Positions 7,820-17,520 are shown, numbered from the stretch's first letter. The stretch: DNA of 64,000 nt from Amycolatopsis pittospori (GCF_013870525.1 NZ_JACBXD010000031.1:1-64000), one strand, 5' to 3'. Program-made: numbers and translations. The notes: generated by a model from the sequence alone, not told the origin.

Positions 7820-9022
7820 TCAGCTACTGAGGGTGAAGGCCCGGTCCGTAGCGGACCAAGCGGCCCCGATGACGCCGGCGGTGTCGCCGAGCTCGGACAG
7901 CACGATCGGTAGGTTCCCGGTCGCCAGCGGCAGCGACCGCCGGTAGACGGCGCTGCGGATCTCGGCGAGCAGCTGGTGCCCGAGCTGGGCCACGCCACCG
8001 CCGATCACGACCATGCCGGGGTTCACGAAACTGACCAGGGACGCGACCACCTGGCCGAGTCGCCGTCCGCCGTCGCGGATGAGGTTGACCGCGCCGAAGT
8101 CGCCCGAAGCGGCCGCGCGGCCGACGTCCTGGGCGGTGATCGCGCCGCGCTCCGCGACGACGTCGGCGAGGTACACCGACCGTCCGCTGCGGGCGAGCGT
8201 CAGCCCGTCGCGGGCAAGCGCGGCGCCGCCGAAGTACGCCTCGAGGCAGCCGACCTCGCCGCAGGCGCAGGTCGGGCCGTAGTCGTCGAGCCGGATGTGC
8301 CCGATGTCGCCCGCGGTTCCGGCGACCCCGCGGTAGACCTTGCCGCCGAGCACGATCCCGCAGCCGATGCCGGTACCGATCTTGACGAACACGAGGTCGT
8401 CGATCGAGCGGGCGACGCCGGCATGCCGTTCGCCGAGCGCCATCGAGTTCACGTCGTTGTCGACGGTGACCGGGCAGCGCAGGAGCCCGCCGAGATGGTC
8501 ACGGACGGAGAACCGGTCCCAGCCGGGCATTATCGGCGGCGCGACCGCCATGCCCTCGGCGAAACTGACCGGACCCGGCAGGCCGATCCCGGCGGCGATC
8601 AGCTTGCCCGGCTCGTCCGCGCGGATCTTCTCCGCCAGCGCGGCGACCCGCTTCAGGACCGCGTGCGGACCCTGCCGGACGTCGCAATCCTCGACGGTGT
8701 GCACCAGCACCTCGCACGAAGCGTCGGTGAGGGCGACCCCGACCGACGTCGCGCCGACGTCGACCGACAGCACCCGGAGGTCACCCGCCAGCCGCACCAG
8801 CGTCGAACGCCTGCCGCCGCGGCTCGCCGACGGACCCGCCGTCTCGACCAGGCCGACCTCCGCCAGCCGCGCCACCTCCGCACCCACCCGGGCACGCGGC
8901 AGCTCCAGCCGCTCCCCCAGCTCGACCCGGGACATCGGGCCCTCGTCCCGCAGCAAGGTGAGCAACTGGGTCTGGTGCCGGGTTTCGACCATCGGATGCT
9001 CCGTGGTGGATGCCGTGCTCAT
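7820..9022 (-). CDS. ROK family protein with N-terminal HTH
   Basis: 400 residues. An HTH segment (MSRVELGERLELPRARVGAEVARL, about residues 30-53) is followed by a ROK domain with DVGATSVGVALTD, VDNDVNSMALGERHAG and the zinc-ligand motif CACGEVGCLEAYFGG after GHIRLDD. It is either a sugar-responsive repressor or a regulator with residual kinase activity. It stands alone on the minus strand with the broken transporter gene upstream, so its target is unknown; the nearby sugar ABC operon is possible. ATG 9022 is the first in-frame start that keeps the HTH intact. Confidence 0.85.
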   Translation of the reverse strand: MSTASTTEHPMVETRHQTQLLTLLRDEGPMSRVELGERLELPRARVGAEVARLAEVGLVETAGPSASRGGRRSTLVRLAGDLRVLSVDVGATSVGVALTDASCEVLVHTVEDCDVRQGPHAVLKRVAALAEKIRADEPGKLIAAGIGLPGPVSFAEGMAVAPPIMPGWDRFSVRDHLGGLLRCPVTVDNDVNSMALGERHAGVARSIDDLVFVKIGTGIGCGIVLGGKVYRGVAGTAGDIGHIRLDDYGPTCACGEVGCLEAYFGGAALARDGLTLARSGRSVYLADVVAERGAITAQDVGRAAASGDFGAVNLIRDGGRRLGQVVASLVSFVNPGMVVIGGGVAQLGHQLLAEIRSAVYRRSLPLATGNLPIVLSELGDTAGVIGAAWSATDRAFTLSS

Positions 9023-9032
9023 TCAGCCGAGC

Positions 9033-10312
9033 CTACGGCGTTCCCCTCCCGGTGTCCCGAATGCCACGACGGAGACGGGCCTCGGTCCGGACGAGAATCC
9101 ACGACGGGATCACCACGATCGCGGTGACGCCGACGATCCACCAGTGTGCGTCCGCGATGGCCGCCGCGGTTCCCGGGGCGGCCACGAGCCGCGCGGAGAC
9201 GATCGCGGTCAGGATCGACGTCCCGAACGAAGCGCCGATCCGTTGCAACATGGCGAAGATCGGCATCGCGTGGGAAATCTTCTCCCGGGGCACCATCAGC
9301 AGTCCGGTCGCGAGCGCCGGGGTCGTGGTCAGGCCGATCCCGCAACCGCGGACGATCTGGACCAGCGAGAGCCACCGATAGTCGTCCGTCCCGGTGAGCA
9401 GTGCGAGCGGCAACGCCGCCACCGTTCCGAGCGCGAGCGGCGCGGTGAGCAAACCGGTGGCGACGAGACTCTCCTGCCGGACGTCCAAGTAGTACAGCGG
9501 AAGCACGATCATCGCGCCGAACAAGGCGATCCCCATTCCGAAGATCACCGCGGCGGCCGAGGAAAAGCCGTTGTCGCGGAACAGTCTCAGATCGAGCAAC
9601 GGGTCGCGCGACCGCGACGCCGTGATGACGAACGCGGCGAGCAGGACCACGCCCGCGATGGTCGAGACCGGATCTGACTCGGCCACGCCGTACACCAGCG
9701 ATGGCAACCCCGTCATGGCCGAGAGCAGACTCGGCCAGTCCAGCGATCGCGCCCCGGCAGGCGCCTGAGCCGGTAACCATTTCCGGCCCAGCACCACACT
9801 GATCAGCGCGATAGCCCCGCGGCCAGCAGGCTTCCGGACAGTGTGCCGAGCACCGGCGCGAGAGAGATCGGGATGCTCAGCACGGTCATCATCCGGCCGA
9901 GCCGCTTCGGTCCCGCCGCCATTGCGAACAGGATCTGGCCCGCCGGGACCAGCAGCCCGCCCGCCGCCCCTTGCAGGACACGGAAAACGATCAGCGCCTC
10001 GATCGACGTCGCCATCGCGCAGAGCGAGGAGAACGCCGCGAAGAGGCCGACGCACACCAGCCAGAGTCTCGTCGCGCCGAACCGGCGGCTCGCCCAGCCG
10101 CTCACCGGGACCATCGCGGCGAGCGCGAGCAGATAACCGGTGGCGATCCATTGCGCGGTAGCGAGCGGCGCGTCCAGCTTCGCGGCGATCGCGCCGAGCG
10201 CGACGTTGACGACGGTCGACGTGAACATCGACAGGAACCCGCCGAGGGTCAGGATCGACGCCATCTCCCACAACGCCGGCGTGATGCGTTCTTCGTTGTC
10301 GCGCCCGATCAT
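9033..10312 (-). pseudogene. DHA2-type MFS transporter, disrupted by an out-of-frame deletion
   Basis: Two reading frames together make one 14-helix-type drug transporter. The first (10312 to 9803) covers about 169 residues from MIGRDNEERITPALWE to GSLLAAGLSR and then stops. The second frame resumes within a few bases at AIALISVVLGRKWLP and continues to 9033 with the remaining helices. In intact relatives these pieces are joined by a WRWIFLINVPI-like segment, which is missing here, so a small deletion that is not a multiple of three seems to have removed it. The TetR gene opposite it is intact. Sequencing error is the alternative, but loss of a conserved segment favours a real deletion. Confidence 0.75.
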
Positions 10313-10324
10313 CCGATCACCATT

Positions 10325-10356
10325 CTTATCACTGTTAAGATCTTAACGATGATAAG
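10325..10356. promoter_or_regulatory. 32-bp palindromic operator between MFS and TetR genes
   Basis: The outer half-sites CTTATCA (10325-10331) and TGATAAG (10350-10356) and the inner perfect palindrome of GTTAAGA and TCTTAAC (10334-10347) share one centre. Only two base pairs on each side do not match. It sits between divergent efflux and TetR genes, the classical position for a TetR operator controlling both. Confidence 0.75.
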
Positions 10357-10403
10357 ATTCACCCGGGTTGTCAAGTCCGATATGGACCGGCGAAAGTGTG
10401 CCC

Positions 10404-10961
10404 ATGGTCGTTAGACGGGATGGCTACGTTCGAGCCGCGCTCGAACTCCTCGACGAGGTCGGGCTCGACGGGTTGAGCCTGCGCAAACTCGGGGACAAGC
10501 TCGGCGTCCAGGGTCCCGCCCTGTACACGCATTTCAAGAGCAAGCAGGCGTTGCTGGACCAAATGGCCGAAACCATGCTGGACGACGAACTGTCCTTGCT
10601 GGACGATCCCGAGTCGGCGGACGACTGGGCCGAGTGGCTCGCCCGCCGCGCCCGCACCATCCGCCGCACGCTGCTGTCCTATCGGGACGGGGCCCGCCTG
10701 CACGCCGGCTCCCGCCCGACCGAGCAGTCCGCGATGACACCGCTGATCAAACCGTTGCTGGCAGCCGGTTTCTCCGAAGTGGACTCGACGTACGCGATCC
10801 TCGCCATCAGCCGGTACACCCTCGGCTGCGCGATCGACGAGCAGCAGTACGCCGAGGACGAGTCCCTGATCGACCACGACGAGGATCCGGCCGATTCCTT
10901 CGAGTACGGCCTCTCAAGCCTGATCGCCGGACTCAAGGCGGCCGCACCCCGGCAGCGCTGA
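10404..10961 (+). CDS. TetR family transcriptional regulator
   Basis: 185 residues. The N-terminal HTH spans about residues 5-50 (AALELLDEVGLDGLSLRKLGDKLGVQGPALYTHFKSK), and the C-terminal part resembles the TetR_C ligand-binding domain of TetR-class efflux regulators. ATG 10404 is chosen because it starts right before the first helix; the frame is open further upstream only from a TTG. It is divergent from the broken MFS gene, with a 32-bp palindrome between them, so it presumably repressed that pump. With the pump disrupted the regulator may now be an orphan. Confidence 0.85.
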   Translation: MVVRRDGYVRAALELLDEVGLDGLSLRKLGDKLGVQGPALYTHFKSKQALLDQMAETMLDDELSLLDDPESADDWAEWLARRARTIRRTLLSYRDGARLHAGSRPTEQSAMTPLIKPLLAAGFSEVDSTYAILAISRYTLGCAIDEQQYAEDESLIDHDEDPADSFEYGLSSLIAGLKAAAPRQR

Positions 10962-11018
10962 CGTCGATGTCGCGAATCCGCCAGACCCCGAAGCCCCGGG
11001 ACTGCTGGACTGACCGCC

Positions 11019-11795
11019 ATGACGACCGACAACGCCCGGCTGTTCCGTTCCCTGCACGTCCCGTCGAGCCCGCTGGTGCTGGCCAACGCTTGGGACGTCG
11101 CGAGCGCCCGGCTCATCGAGGACGCCGGTGCCGCGGCGATCGCCACCACCAGCGCCGGGGTGGCGTGGAGCCTCGGCACACCCGACGGGGATCTGCTGAA
11201 CGGTGACCTGGCCGTCGACCTGATCGCGCGGATCACCCGCGTGGTGCGGGTTCCGGTGACCGCCGACATCGAAGGCGGATACGCGAGCACGCCGGAAGGG
11301 GTCACCGAAACCGTCGCCGCCGTCGTGGCCGCGGGCGCCGTCGGCGTCAACATCGAAGACGGTCCGCGCCCGCCCGAAGAGGTGGTCCCGCGGATCGCGG
11401 CGGCCCGCGCGGCGAGCGAGGAACTGTTCATCAACGCGCGGATCGACACGTTCCTCCGGGGCCTCGGCGGCGTGCCCGAGACGCTGGAACGCGCGGCCGC
11501 CTACCTCGCGGCGGGCGCGGACGGGATCTTCGTCCCCGGCGCCACCGACCCCGCCGTGATCACCGCACTCGTCGAAGGCATCGACGCACCCGTGAACGTG
11601 ATGGCCCACCCCGGCGCGCCCAGCGTCGAGGAACTGGCCGCACTCGGCGTCGCGCGGGTGAGCGTCGGTTCCGGGATCAGCCAGGCCGCCTACGCCGTCG
11701 CGCGGGAAAGCGCCCGGGAACTGTTCGCGACCGGCACTTACTCGCGCCTGGAGGAGGCCGTCGGTTACGGCGAGCTGAACGATCTACTCGCCTGA
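11019..11795 (+). CDS. Isocitrate lyase/PEP mutase family protein
   Basis: 258 residues forming a single (beta/alpha)8 enzyme of the ICL/PEPM superfamily. Visible landmarks are LANAWDVASARL near the N-terminus, the Mg-binding strand DIEGGYAS (about residue 86), NIEDG, and INARIDTF. Members cleave or rearrange 2-3 carbon acids such as methylisocitrate, oxaloacetate or phosphonopyruvate. The usual KKCGH catalytic motif of true isocitrate lyases is not present, so this is the short lyase/hydrolase branch. It stands alone on the plus strand, 57 bp after the TetR gene. The substrate is not known. Confidence 0.82.
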   Translation: MTTDNARLFRSLHVPSSPLVLANAWDVASARLIEDAGAAAIATTSAGVAWSLGTPDGDLLNGDLAVDLIARITRVVRVPVTADIEGGYASTPEGVTETVAAVVAAGAVGVNIEDGPRPPEEVVPRIAAARAASEELFINARIDTFLRGLGGVPETLERAAAYLAAGADGIFVPGATDPAVITALVEGIDAPVNVMAHPGAPSVEELAALGVARVSVGSGISQAAYAVARESARELFATGTYSRLEEAVGYGELNDLLA

Positions 11796-11838
11796 CCGTC
11801 GCAGTTGGTCGACTACTTGCGATCGCGTCAGGTGCGGC

Positions 11839-11891
11839 GTTGCGAAAGCCACTTTCGCAACGTTCAGTGTTGCGAAAGTGGCTTTCGCAAC
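11839..11891. repeat. Nested palindrome element, copy 1 (23 + 7 + 23 bp)
   Basis: Two 23-bp modules (11839-11861 and 11869-11891) are reverse complements of each other. Each is itself a palindrome of GTTGCGAAAG and CTTTCGCAAC around a 3-nt centre (CCA or TGG). The 7-nt spacer is GTTCAGT. It lies between the convergent ends of the PEP-mutase-family gene and the response-regulator gene and can act as a bidirectional terminator. Identical modules occur at 19124-19176 and 38171-38223. Confidence 0.75.
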
Positions 11892-11937
11892 ACCGCCTCC
11901 CGGCAGATCGCGGATGAAGAGATCCCCTTTTTGTCAC

Positions 11938-12600
11938 TCACGACCACAGGTAGCGCCGCTCCGGCCGCCCCGTCCCGCCGTACTTGAGGTTCACCCGGGC
12001 CTTCCCGGTCGCCACGAAATGCTCGAGGTACCGGCGCGCGCTCACCCGCGCGACGCCGGTCGCCTCGGCGCATTCGCTGGCGGACATCCCGCCTTCCGCA
12101 CCACGCAGCGCGGTCTCCACGAGTCGCGCGGTTTCGGCGGTGAGTCCCTTGGGCAGCACGGGTTTCGCGCTCGGCCGTGCGCCGAAGACCTGGTCGACGT
12201 CGGCCTGTCCGGCCTCGGCGAGCCGATCGAGGCGCTGGTGCAGCGTGGCGAAATGGGTGAGCTGATCCCGCAGGGACGCGTACTCGAACGGCTTGATCAG
12301 GTAGTGCAGCACCCCGCCCCGCATCGCCTGCCGCACGGTCTCGACATCGGTGGCGGCGGTGATCACGATGACGTCGACCTCCTCGGTCGCCCGCAGTTCG
12401 CGCAGCACGGAAAGCCCGTCGAGGTCGGGGAGATAGACGTCCAGCAGCACCAGATCCGGTTTCAGTTCCCGCGCCAGCCGGATCGCGTCGGCGCCGGTGT
12501 GCGCGACCCCGACGACGGCGAACCCCTCCGTGCGGGAGACGTATCCACTGTGGACTTTCGCGACCATGAAGTCGTCGTCGACGACGAGTACCCGGATCAT
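11938..12600 (-). CDS. Two-component response regulator, CitB/DcuR type
   Basis: 220 residues. The receiver domain has the acidic pocket DDD (residues 8-10), the phosphorylated Asp at 54 in LLDVYLPDLDG, and the conserved Thr (VITAAT) and Lys (LIKPFEY). The C-terminal output part has an HTH (MSASECAEATGVARVSARRYLEHF) as in DcuR/CitB. The start ATG 12600 overlaps the stop of the sensor-kinase gene as ATGA. By family and position it should activate the divergent tctCBA transporter operon in response to a di- or tricarboxylate. Confidence 0.9.
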   Translation of the reverse strand: MIRVLVVDDDFMVAKVHSGYVSRTEGFAVVGVAHTGADAIRLARELKPDLVLLDVYLPDLDGLSVLRELRATEEVDVIVITAATDVETVRQAMRGGVLHYLIKPFEYASLRDQLTHFATLHQRLDRLAEAGQADVDQVFGARPSAKPVLPKGLTAETARLVETALRGAEGGMSASECAEATGVARVSARRYLEHFVATGKARVNLKYGGTGRPERRYLWS

Positions 12601-14144
12601 CGCGGAAGCCTTGCCGTGAACACCGCGCCATCCTCGTTGTGCACCTCGACGGAACCGCCCCGCCGCACGCACGCCTGCCGGATCAGTGCCAGCCCGAGCC
12701 CACGCTGCCCGTGCGCCGCGGCCTTGGTGGTGAACCCGTGCTCGAACACCTCTTCGGCGATTTCCGGGGCGACACCGGGCCCGGAATCGCGGACCTCCAC
12801 ACGCACTTCTTCATCCTCCTGCCGTACGCCGACCTCGATCCAGCCACGCTCGCCCCGCTGCTTGCTCGAACTCAGCGCGTCCAAAGCGTTGTCGACGAGA
12901 TTTCCCAGCACCGTCACCAGATCCGTGGACAGCGCGTCCTCGACGCGGTCCAGTTCGCTGTCCGGAGCCATCCGCAGTCCGACACCGCGCTCGGCGGCCA
13001 GCGACGCCTTCGCGATCAGCAGCGCCGCCACCGCCGGATCGCCGATCCGCGAGCCGACCTCCGCGCGCCACTCCCCCTGCGCCGAACTGATCCGGCTGAC
13101 GTAGCCGCGGACCTCTTCGTATTCCCCGAGTTCCAGCAACCCGGAGATGGTGTGCAGGCGGTTGCTGAATTCGTGCGCCTGCGCGCGCAGGGTGTCGGTG
13201 GCGTGTTTGCTGGCGTCGAGTTCGTCCCGCAGCGTCATGAGATCGGTGCGGTCCCGCAGGGTGACGACGGCGCCGCGGACGTCGATCGGCATCCGGTTCA
13301 GCGTCAGCACCTTCCCCTGCCGCAACACGATCTGGTCGGCGCCGGTCGCACGTCCGGTGAGCACGTCGCGGATCCGCTCGTTGAGATCGAGGTCTTCGAC
13401 CGACCGGCCGACGGCGTCCTCCGGCAACGCCAGCAGCGCGCGGGCGTGGTCGTTCACCAGCGTGATCCGGTGCTTCGGGTCCAGGCCGACGACACCCTCC
13501 TTGATGCCGTGCAGCAGCGCTTCCCGGTTTTCCACCAGCGCGGTGATCTCGTGCGGTTCCAGGCCGAGCGTCTGGTTCTTGACCCGGCGGGCCAGCAGCA
13601 GCGAACCGCTCACGCCGATCACCAGCGCGACACCCAGTACTCGCAGGGCGTTGTCCGGTGAGTCGAGCACGCCGGCGAAGAAGCCCGGCGACTTCGAGCT
13701 CACCGCGACCATGCGGACCGCCTTGGCGCCCTTCGCGTCGAGCACCGGGACGTGCGCCACGATCGAGCCGTCGAGTTCGCCGACCCAGGAGCGTCCAGAA
13801 AGGACAGTGCTTTCCCCGATGTCGAGCAGTGTCCGCACCTGACCCGGATCCGGTGACGCGAGCACGTAGCGGTCCGCTCCCGCGATCACCACGGAGTCCA
13901 CGCCGGAGAAGCTCCGCGCGGTCTCCGCGGGCGCGTTCAGTTCGAACGGGCCGTTCTCGAGGTCGCCCACGACGCCTTGCGCGGCGACACTCTCCGCGAC
14001 CGAAAGCGCCCGCCGTCCCTCGGTCGTGCGGAAGTTGTTCCCCGCCTGGACGACGGCCAGCACGCCGACCGCGCACAGTAGGCATACGACGACGACAAGT
14101 TGCCACACGAGGAGCTGACGGGCGAGCGAACCTCGAGCACCCAT
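12597..14144 (-). CDS. Sensor histidine kinase, CitA/DcuS type
   Basis: 515 residues. There is one TM helix near residues 10-32, an extracytoplasmic PAS-like sensor region to about residue 165, a second TM (ALRVLGVALVIGVSGSLLLA), a cytoplasmic PAS, a CitA-type phosphoacceptor box (QAHEFSNRLHTISGLLELGEYEEV) and an ATPase domain with N, G1 and G2 boxes (NLVDNALDA, DSGPGV, GLGLALI). The frame is open upstream, but ATG 14144 is preceded by GGAGGTGG and begins right before the first TM helix. It is co-translated with the response regulator and divergent from tctC. Confidence 0.9.
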   Translation of the reverse strand: MGARGSLARQLLVWQLVVVVCLLCAVGVLAVVQAGNNFRTTEGRRALSVAESVAAQGVVGDLENGPFELNAPAETARSFSGVDSVVIAGADRYVLASPDPGQVRTLLDIGESTVLSGRSWVGELDGSIVAHVPVLDAKGAKAVRMVAVSSKSPGFFAGVLDSPDNALRVLGVALVIGVSGSLLLARRVKNQTLGLEPHEITALVENREALLHGIKEGVVGLDPKHRITLVNDHARALLALPEDAVGRSVEDLDLNERIRDVLTGRATGADQIVLRQGKVLTLNRMPIDVRGAVVTLRDRTDLMTLRDELDASKHATDTLRAQAHEFSNRLHTISGLLELGEYEEVRGYVSRISSAQGEWRAEVGSRIGDPAVAALLIAKASLAAERGVGLRMAPDSELDRVEDALSTDLVTVLGNLVDNALDALSSSKQRGERGWIEVGVRQEDEEVRVEVRDSGPGVAPEIAEEVFEHGFTTKAAAHGQRGLGLALIRQACVRRGGSVEVHNEDGAVFTARLPR

Positions 14145-14259
14145 GCGCCACCTCCGTGTGACCAGAAAGAACAAAACAACCCTTAGGCCCGCAAGCGGGA
14201 CATCTCTGTTTACACGAGTGCAACATGTCCAACCACGCGGCAGAGAGGCGGGGATCACA

Positions 14260-15246
14260 GTGAAGCCCAGTAGCTGGTTGGCCATCGCGGCGGCGCTTGT
14301 CGCCGTCTTGCTGGTGCCACCCTTGCTCACCCCGGGCAGCGAGGCCGACGAAGGCGCGCAGATCCGGTCCATGCGGGTGCTCGTCCCCAACGCGCCCGGC
14401 GGCGGCTACGACATCACGGCCCGCACGGCGACCAAGGCGATGGAGGACGCGGACCTGCTCGGCAACGCGGAGGTCTTCAACCTCCCCGGCGCCGGCGGCA
14501 CGGTCGGCCTGGGCCGGACGGTAGCCGAACGCGGCAACGGCAAACTCGTCATGTCCATGGGACTCGGCGTCGTCGGCAGCGTGTTCACGAACAAGTCGCC
14601 GTCCTCGCTGCTCGACACCACGCCGGTGGCGAAGCTGATCGAAGAGTCGGACATCGTCGTGGTCGGCAAGGACTCGCCGTACAAGACGATCGACCAGCTC
14701 ATCGCGGCCTGGAAGGCCGATCCGGGCGGTGTGCAGGTCGGTGGCGGTTCGTCGCCCGGCGGGCCGGACCACCTGGCGCCGATGCTGATGGCGAAGGCGG
14801 TCGGGCTCGCGCCCAAGGCGGTCAACTACGTGCAGTTCGACGGCGGCGGGGAACTGCTCGCGTCGGTCCTCGGCGGCAAGGTCGCGTTCGGCGTCTCCGG
14901 GGTCGGCGAATACCGCGACCAGATCCAGGCGGGCACGCTGCGGGTGCTGGCGGTGACCAGCGAGAAGCGGATCCCGGGGATCGACGCGCCGACGCTTTCG
15001 GAGTCCGGTGTGGACGTGAAGTTCACCAACTGGCGCGGGATCGTCGCGCCGCCGGGCATCACCGAGTCCGACCGGCAGAAGCTGGTGAGCCTGTTCGACC
15101 GGCTGCAGAAGACGCCGCAGTGGCAGGAAGCGTTGCAGCGCAACGGATGGACCGGGGCATTCGCACCCGGGGAGCAGTTCGGTTCGTTTCTCGAAGAGGA
15201 GAACACTCGGGTGGCAACGGTGCTGAAAGAGCTGGGTCTGGCATGA
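14260..15246 (+). CDS. tctC: Tripartite tricarboxylate transporter binding protein TctC
   Basis: 328 residues. An N-terminal hydrophobic segment acts as a signal or anchor, and no lipobox Cys is visible. The mature protein shows Bug/TctC family features: VPNAPGGGYDITART, FNLPGAGGTVGL, GGGSSPGGPDHLAP and LAVTSEKRIPGI. GTG 14260 is chosen because it follows GAGGCGGGG and starts the signal sequence; the frame itself is open from 14143. It captures a carboxylate for the TctAB permease. It heads the operon tctC-tctB-tctA with ATGA and TGATG junctions and is divergent from a CitA/CitB-like two-component system. Confidence 0.9.
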   Translation: MKPSSWLAIAAALVAVLLVPPLLTPGSEADEGAQIRSMRVLVPNAPGGGYDITARTATKAMEDADLLGNAEVFNLPGAGGTVGLGRTVAERGNGKLVMSMGLGVVGSVFTNKSPSSLLDTTPVAKLIEESDIVVVGKDSPYKTIDQLIAAWKADPGGVQVGGGSSPGGPDHLAPMLMAKAVGLAPKAVNYVQFDGGGELLASVLGGKVAFGVSGVGEYRDQIQAGTLRVLAVTSEKRIPGIDAPTLSESGVDVKFTNWRGIVAPPGITESDRQKLVSLFDRLQKTPQWQEALQRNGWTGAFAPGEQFGSFLEEENTRVATVLKELGLA

Positions 15247-15740
15247 CGACCACGTGGCTGAAGGAGCGCTCCGAACTCGGGGTGAGCGTGGTCCTCCTGG
15301 CACTCGGCGTGCTGGTGCTGACCGACGCGCTGAGCATTCCCACCGACTTCGCCCAGCGCGGCCCGGTGGGGCCGAAGGCGGTGCCGATCCTGGTCGGCTC
15401 GCTGCTGCTGATCGTCGCCGTGCTGCTGGCACGCGACGTGCTGCGCGGCGGCAAGGGCGAGGCCGAAGGCGGCGAGGACATCGACCTCACCGAGCCCGCC
15501 GACATGCGCACGGTCCTGTTGCTGTGCGGCGCTTTCCTGGCCAACGCCGCGCTGATCGGGCTGGTCGGGTTCCCGATCTCGGGCGCGATCCTGTTCTGGG
15601 GCGCGGCATACGCGCTCGGCAGCCGCAACCTGGTCCGTGACCCGCTGATCGCGGCGGGCATGTCCGTCGTGACCTTCCTGATCTTCAACAACCTGCTCGG
15701 TGTCCCGCTCCCCGGTGGCCCGTTGATGGAGGTGTTCTGA
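15243..15740 (+). CDS. tctB: Tripartite tricarboxylate transporter small membrane subunit TctB
   Basis: 165 residues with four predicted TM helices. The N-terminal [36 protein letters not shown] region has the poorly conserved but recognisable TctB layout (first TM, then a short GPxxxP-like turn). ATG 15243 overlaps the tctC stop as ATGA. TctB pairs with the large subunit TctA and is needed for transport, with an unclear detailed role. Confidence 0.88.
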   Translation: MTTTWLKERSELGVSVVLLALGVLVLTDALSIPTDFAQRGPVGPKAVPILVGSLLLIVAVLLARDVLRGGKGEAEGGEDIDLTEPADMRTVLLLCGAFLANAALIGLVGFPISGAILFWGAAYALGSRNLVRDPLIAAGMSVVTFLIFNNLLGVPLPGGPLMEVF

Positions 15741-17257
15741 TGCTTCAGCAACTCATCGACGGCTTCGGCACCGCGCTGACGCCGACCCATATCGCGATGG
15801 CGGCGATCGGCGTTCTCCTGGGCACCGCGATCGGCGTACTGCCGGGGATCGGCCCGGCCATGGCGGTGGCCCTGCTGCTTCCGGTGACCTACGGCCTGGA
15901 GCCGACCGGCGCGTTCATCATGTTCGCCGGCATCTACTACGGCGGGATGTTCGGCGGCTCGACGACGTCGATCCTGCTGAACACCCCGGGTGAGAGCGCG
16001 GCGGTGGTCGCGGCCATCGACGGCAATCCCATGGCCCGCAAGGGACGCGGGGCGCAAGCGCTTGCCGCGGCCGCGATCGGGCATTTCGTCGGCGGCATCC
16101 TCGGCACGATCGCCCTGGTCGTCCTGGCCCCGCTGATCGCGAAGTACGCCGTCGACATCGGCGCGCCGGACCTGTTCGCGATCATGGTGCTGGCCTTCAT
16201 CGCGGTCACCTCGGTGCTCGGCAGTTCCCGGATCCGCGGCGTGGCGTCGCTGTTGATCGGGCTCGCCATCGGCCTGGTCGGCCTGGACGAGATGACCGGC
16301 CAGCAGCGGCTGACCTTCGGCTCGCTGCACCTGGCCGACGGTATCGACGTCGTCATCGTCGCGGTGGCGCTGTTCGCGGTCGGCGAGTCGCTGTGGGTCG
16401 CCGCGCATCTGCGGCGCAACGCGTTCAAACCGATCCCGGTCGGCAGGCCGTGGCTCTCGCGCTCCGACCTCAAGCGGACGTGGAAGCCGTGGCTGCGCGG
16501 ACCGCTCATCGGGTTCCCGTTCGGCGCGGTACCCGCCGGTGGCGCGGAGATCCCGACGTTCCTCTCGTACGTGACGGAAAAGCGGCTCTCGAAGCACAAG
16601 GACGAGTTCGGCAAGGGCGCCATCGAAGGCGTCGCCGGTCCGGAGGCGACCGCTTCGGCGTCCGCCGCCGGGACCCTGGTCTCGATGCTGACGCTGGGCC
16701 TGCCGACCACCGCGGTCGCGGCCGTGATGCTGGCGGCGTTCCAGCAGTACGGCATCCAGCCGGGACCGCTGCTGTTCGAGCGGGAGTCTTCGCTGGTGTG
16801 GGGCCTGATCGCCTCGCTGTTCGTCGGCCTGACACTGCTGCTGGTGCTGAACCTGCCGCTGGCGCCGCTGTGGGTGAAGCTGCTGCGGATCCCGCGGCCT
16901 TACCTCTACGCGGGCATCCTGTTCTTCGCCAGCGTCGGCGCGTACGCGGTGAACGCGGACATCTTCGATCTGCTGGTCATGTTCGTGATCGGCCTGCTCG
17001 GTTTCGCGATGCGCCGCTACGGCCTTCCGGTGCTGCCGGCGATCATCGGCGTCATCCTCGGCCCGGCCGCCGAACAGCAGATGCGGCGCGCGCTGCAACT
17101 GAGCGACGGCAGCCTGGGCGGGCTGTTCAACACCCCGTTCTCGATCGTGGTCTACGCGATCATCCTGCTGATCCTGTTCTTCCCGTTGATCAAGCGTTTC
17201 CTACCGACCCGTCCCACCGCCGACGAGGCGGAGCCCAAGGACAAGGTGGACGCCTGA
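15740..17257 (+). CDS. tctA: Tripartite tricarboxylate transporter large permease TctA
   Basis: 505 residues, about 11-12 TM helices. The family signature near the N-terminus ([17 protein letters not shown], then [20 protein letters not shown] at about residues 73-92) is intact, and a second related motif ([12 protein letters not shown]) lies near residue 320. It starts at ATG 15740 inside the tctB stop (TGATG). It is the proton- or sodium-coupled channel for citrate or a similar carboxylate. A strong hairpin follows the stop. Confidence 0.93.
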   Translation: MLQQLIDGFGTALTPTHIAMAAIGVLLGTAIGVLPGIGPAMAVALLLPVTYGLEPTGAFIMFAGIYYGGMFGGSTTSILLNTPGESAAVVAAIDGNPMARKGRGAQALAAAAIGHFVGGILGTIALVVLAPLIAKYAVDIGAPDLFAIMVLAFIAVTSVLGSSRIRGVASLLIGLAIGLVGLDEMTGQQRLTFGSLHLADGIDVVIVAVALFAVGESLWVAAHLRRNAFKPIPVGRPWLSRSDLKRTWKPWLRGPLIGFPFGAVPAGGAEIPTFLSYVTEKRLSKHKDEFGKGAIEGVAGPEATASASAAGTLVSMLTLGLPTTAVAAVMLAAFQQYGIQPGPLLFERESSLVWGLIASLFVGLTLLLVLNLPLAPLWVKLLRIPRPYLYAGILFFASVGAYAVNADIFDLLVMFVIGLLGFAMRRYGLPVLPAIIGVILGPAAEQQMRRALQLSDGSLGGLFNTPFSIVVYAIILLILFFPLIKRFLPTRPTADEAEPKDKVDA

Positions 17258-17273
17258 CCTGCGGGAACACCAG

Positions 17274-17310
17274 GAAGACCCGGCCTCGACTGCCCCGAGG
17301 CCGGGTCTTC
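17274..17310 (+). terminator. Rho-independent terminator after tctA
   Basis: A perfect 15-bp stem (17274-17288 with 17296-17310, arm GAAGACCCGGCCTCG) encloses a 7-nt loop and is followed by TTTCG. It starts 16 bp after the tctA stop and closes the transporter operon. Confidence 0.85.
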
Positions 17311-17520
17311 TTTCGTCATCCGTTTGAACCACCTCTTGTCGCTGTACGTGTGCGGAGCATCACCTCGTCTCAATATAACGAAAGGATAACGGCGAGATCG
17401 CGTTTTGAACCGGTCGTGCGCTGGGGCCGTTTCAGCCAACGCGGGGTCAGTGACGCCGGTGATGCCGGTGACGCATCCCCCGGGCCCCGCGCAACGACAC
17501 CGAACGAGGTGAACAATTTC

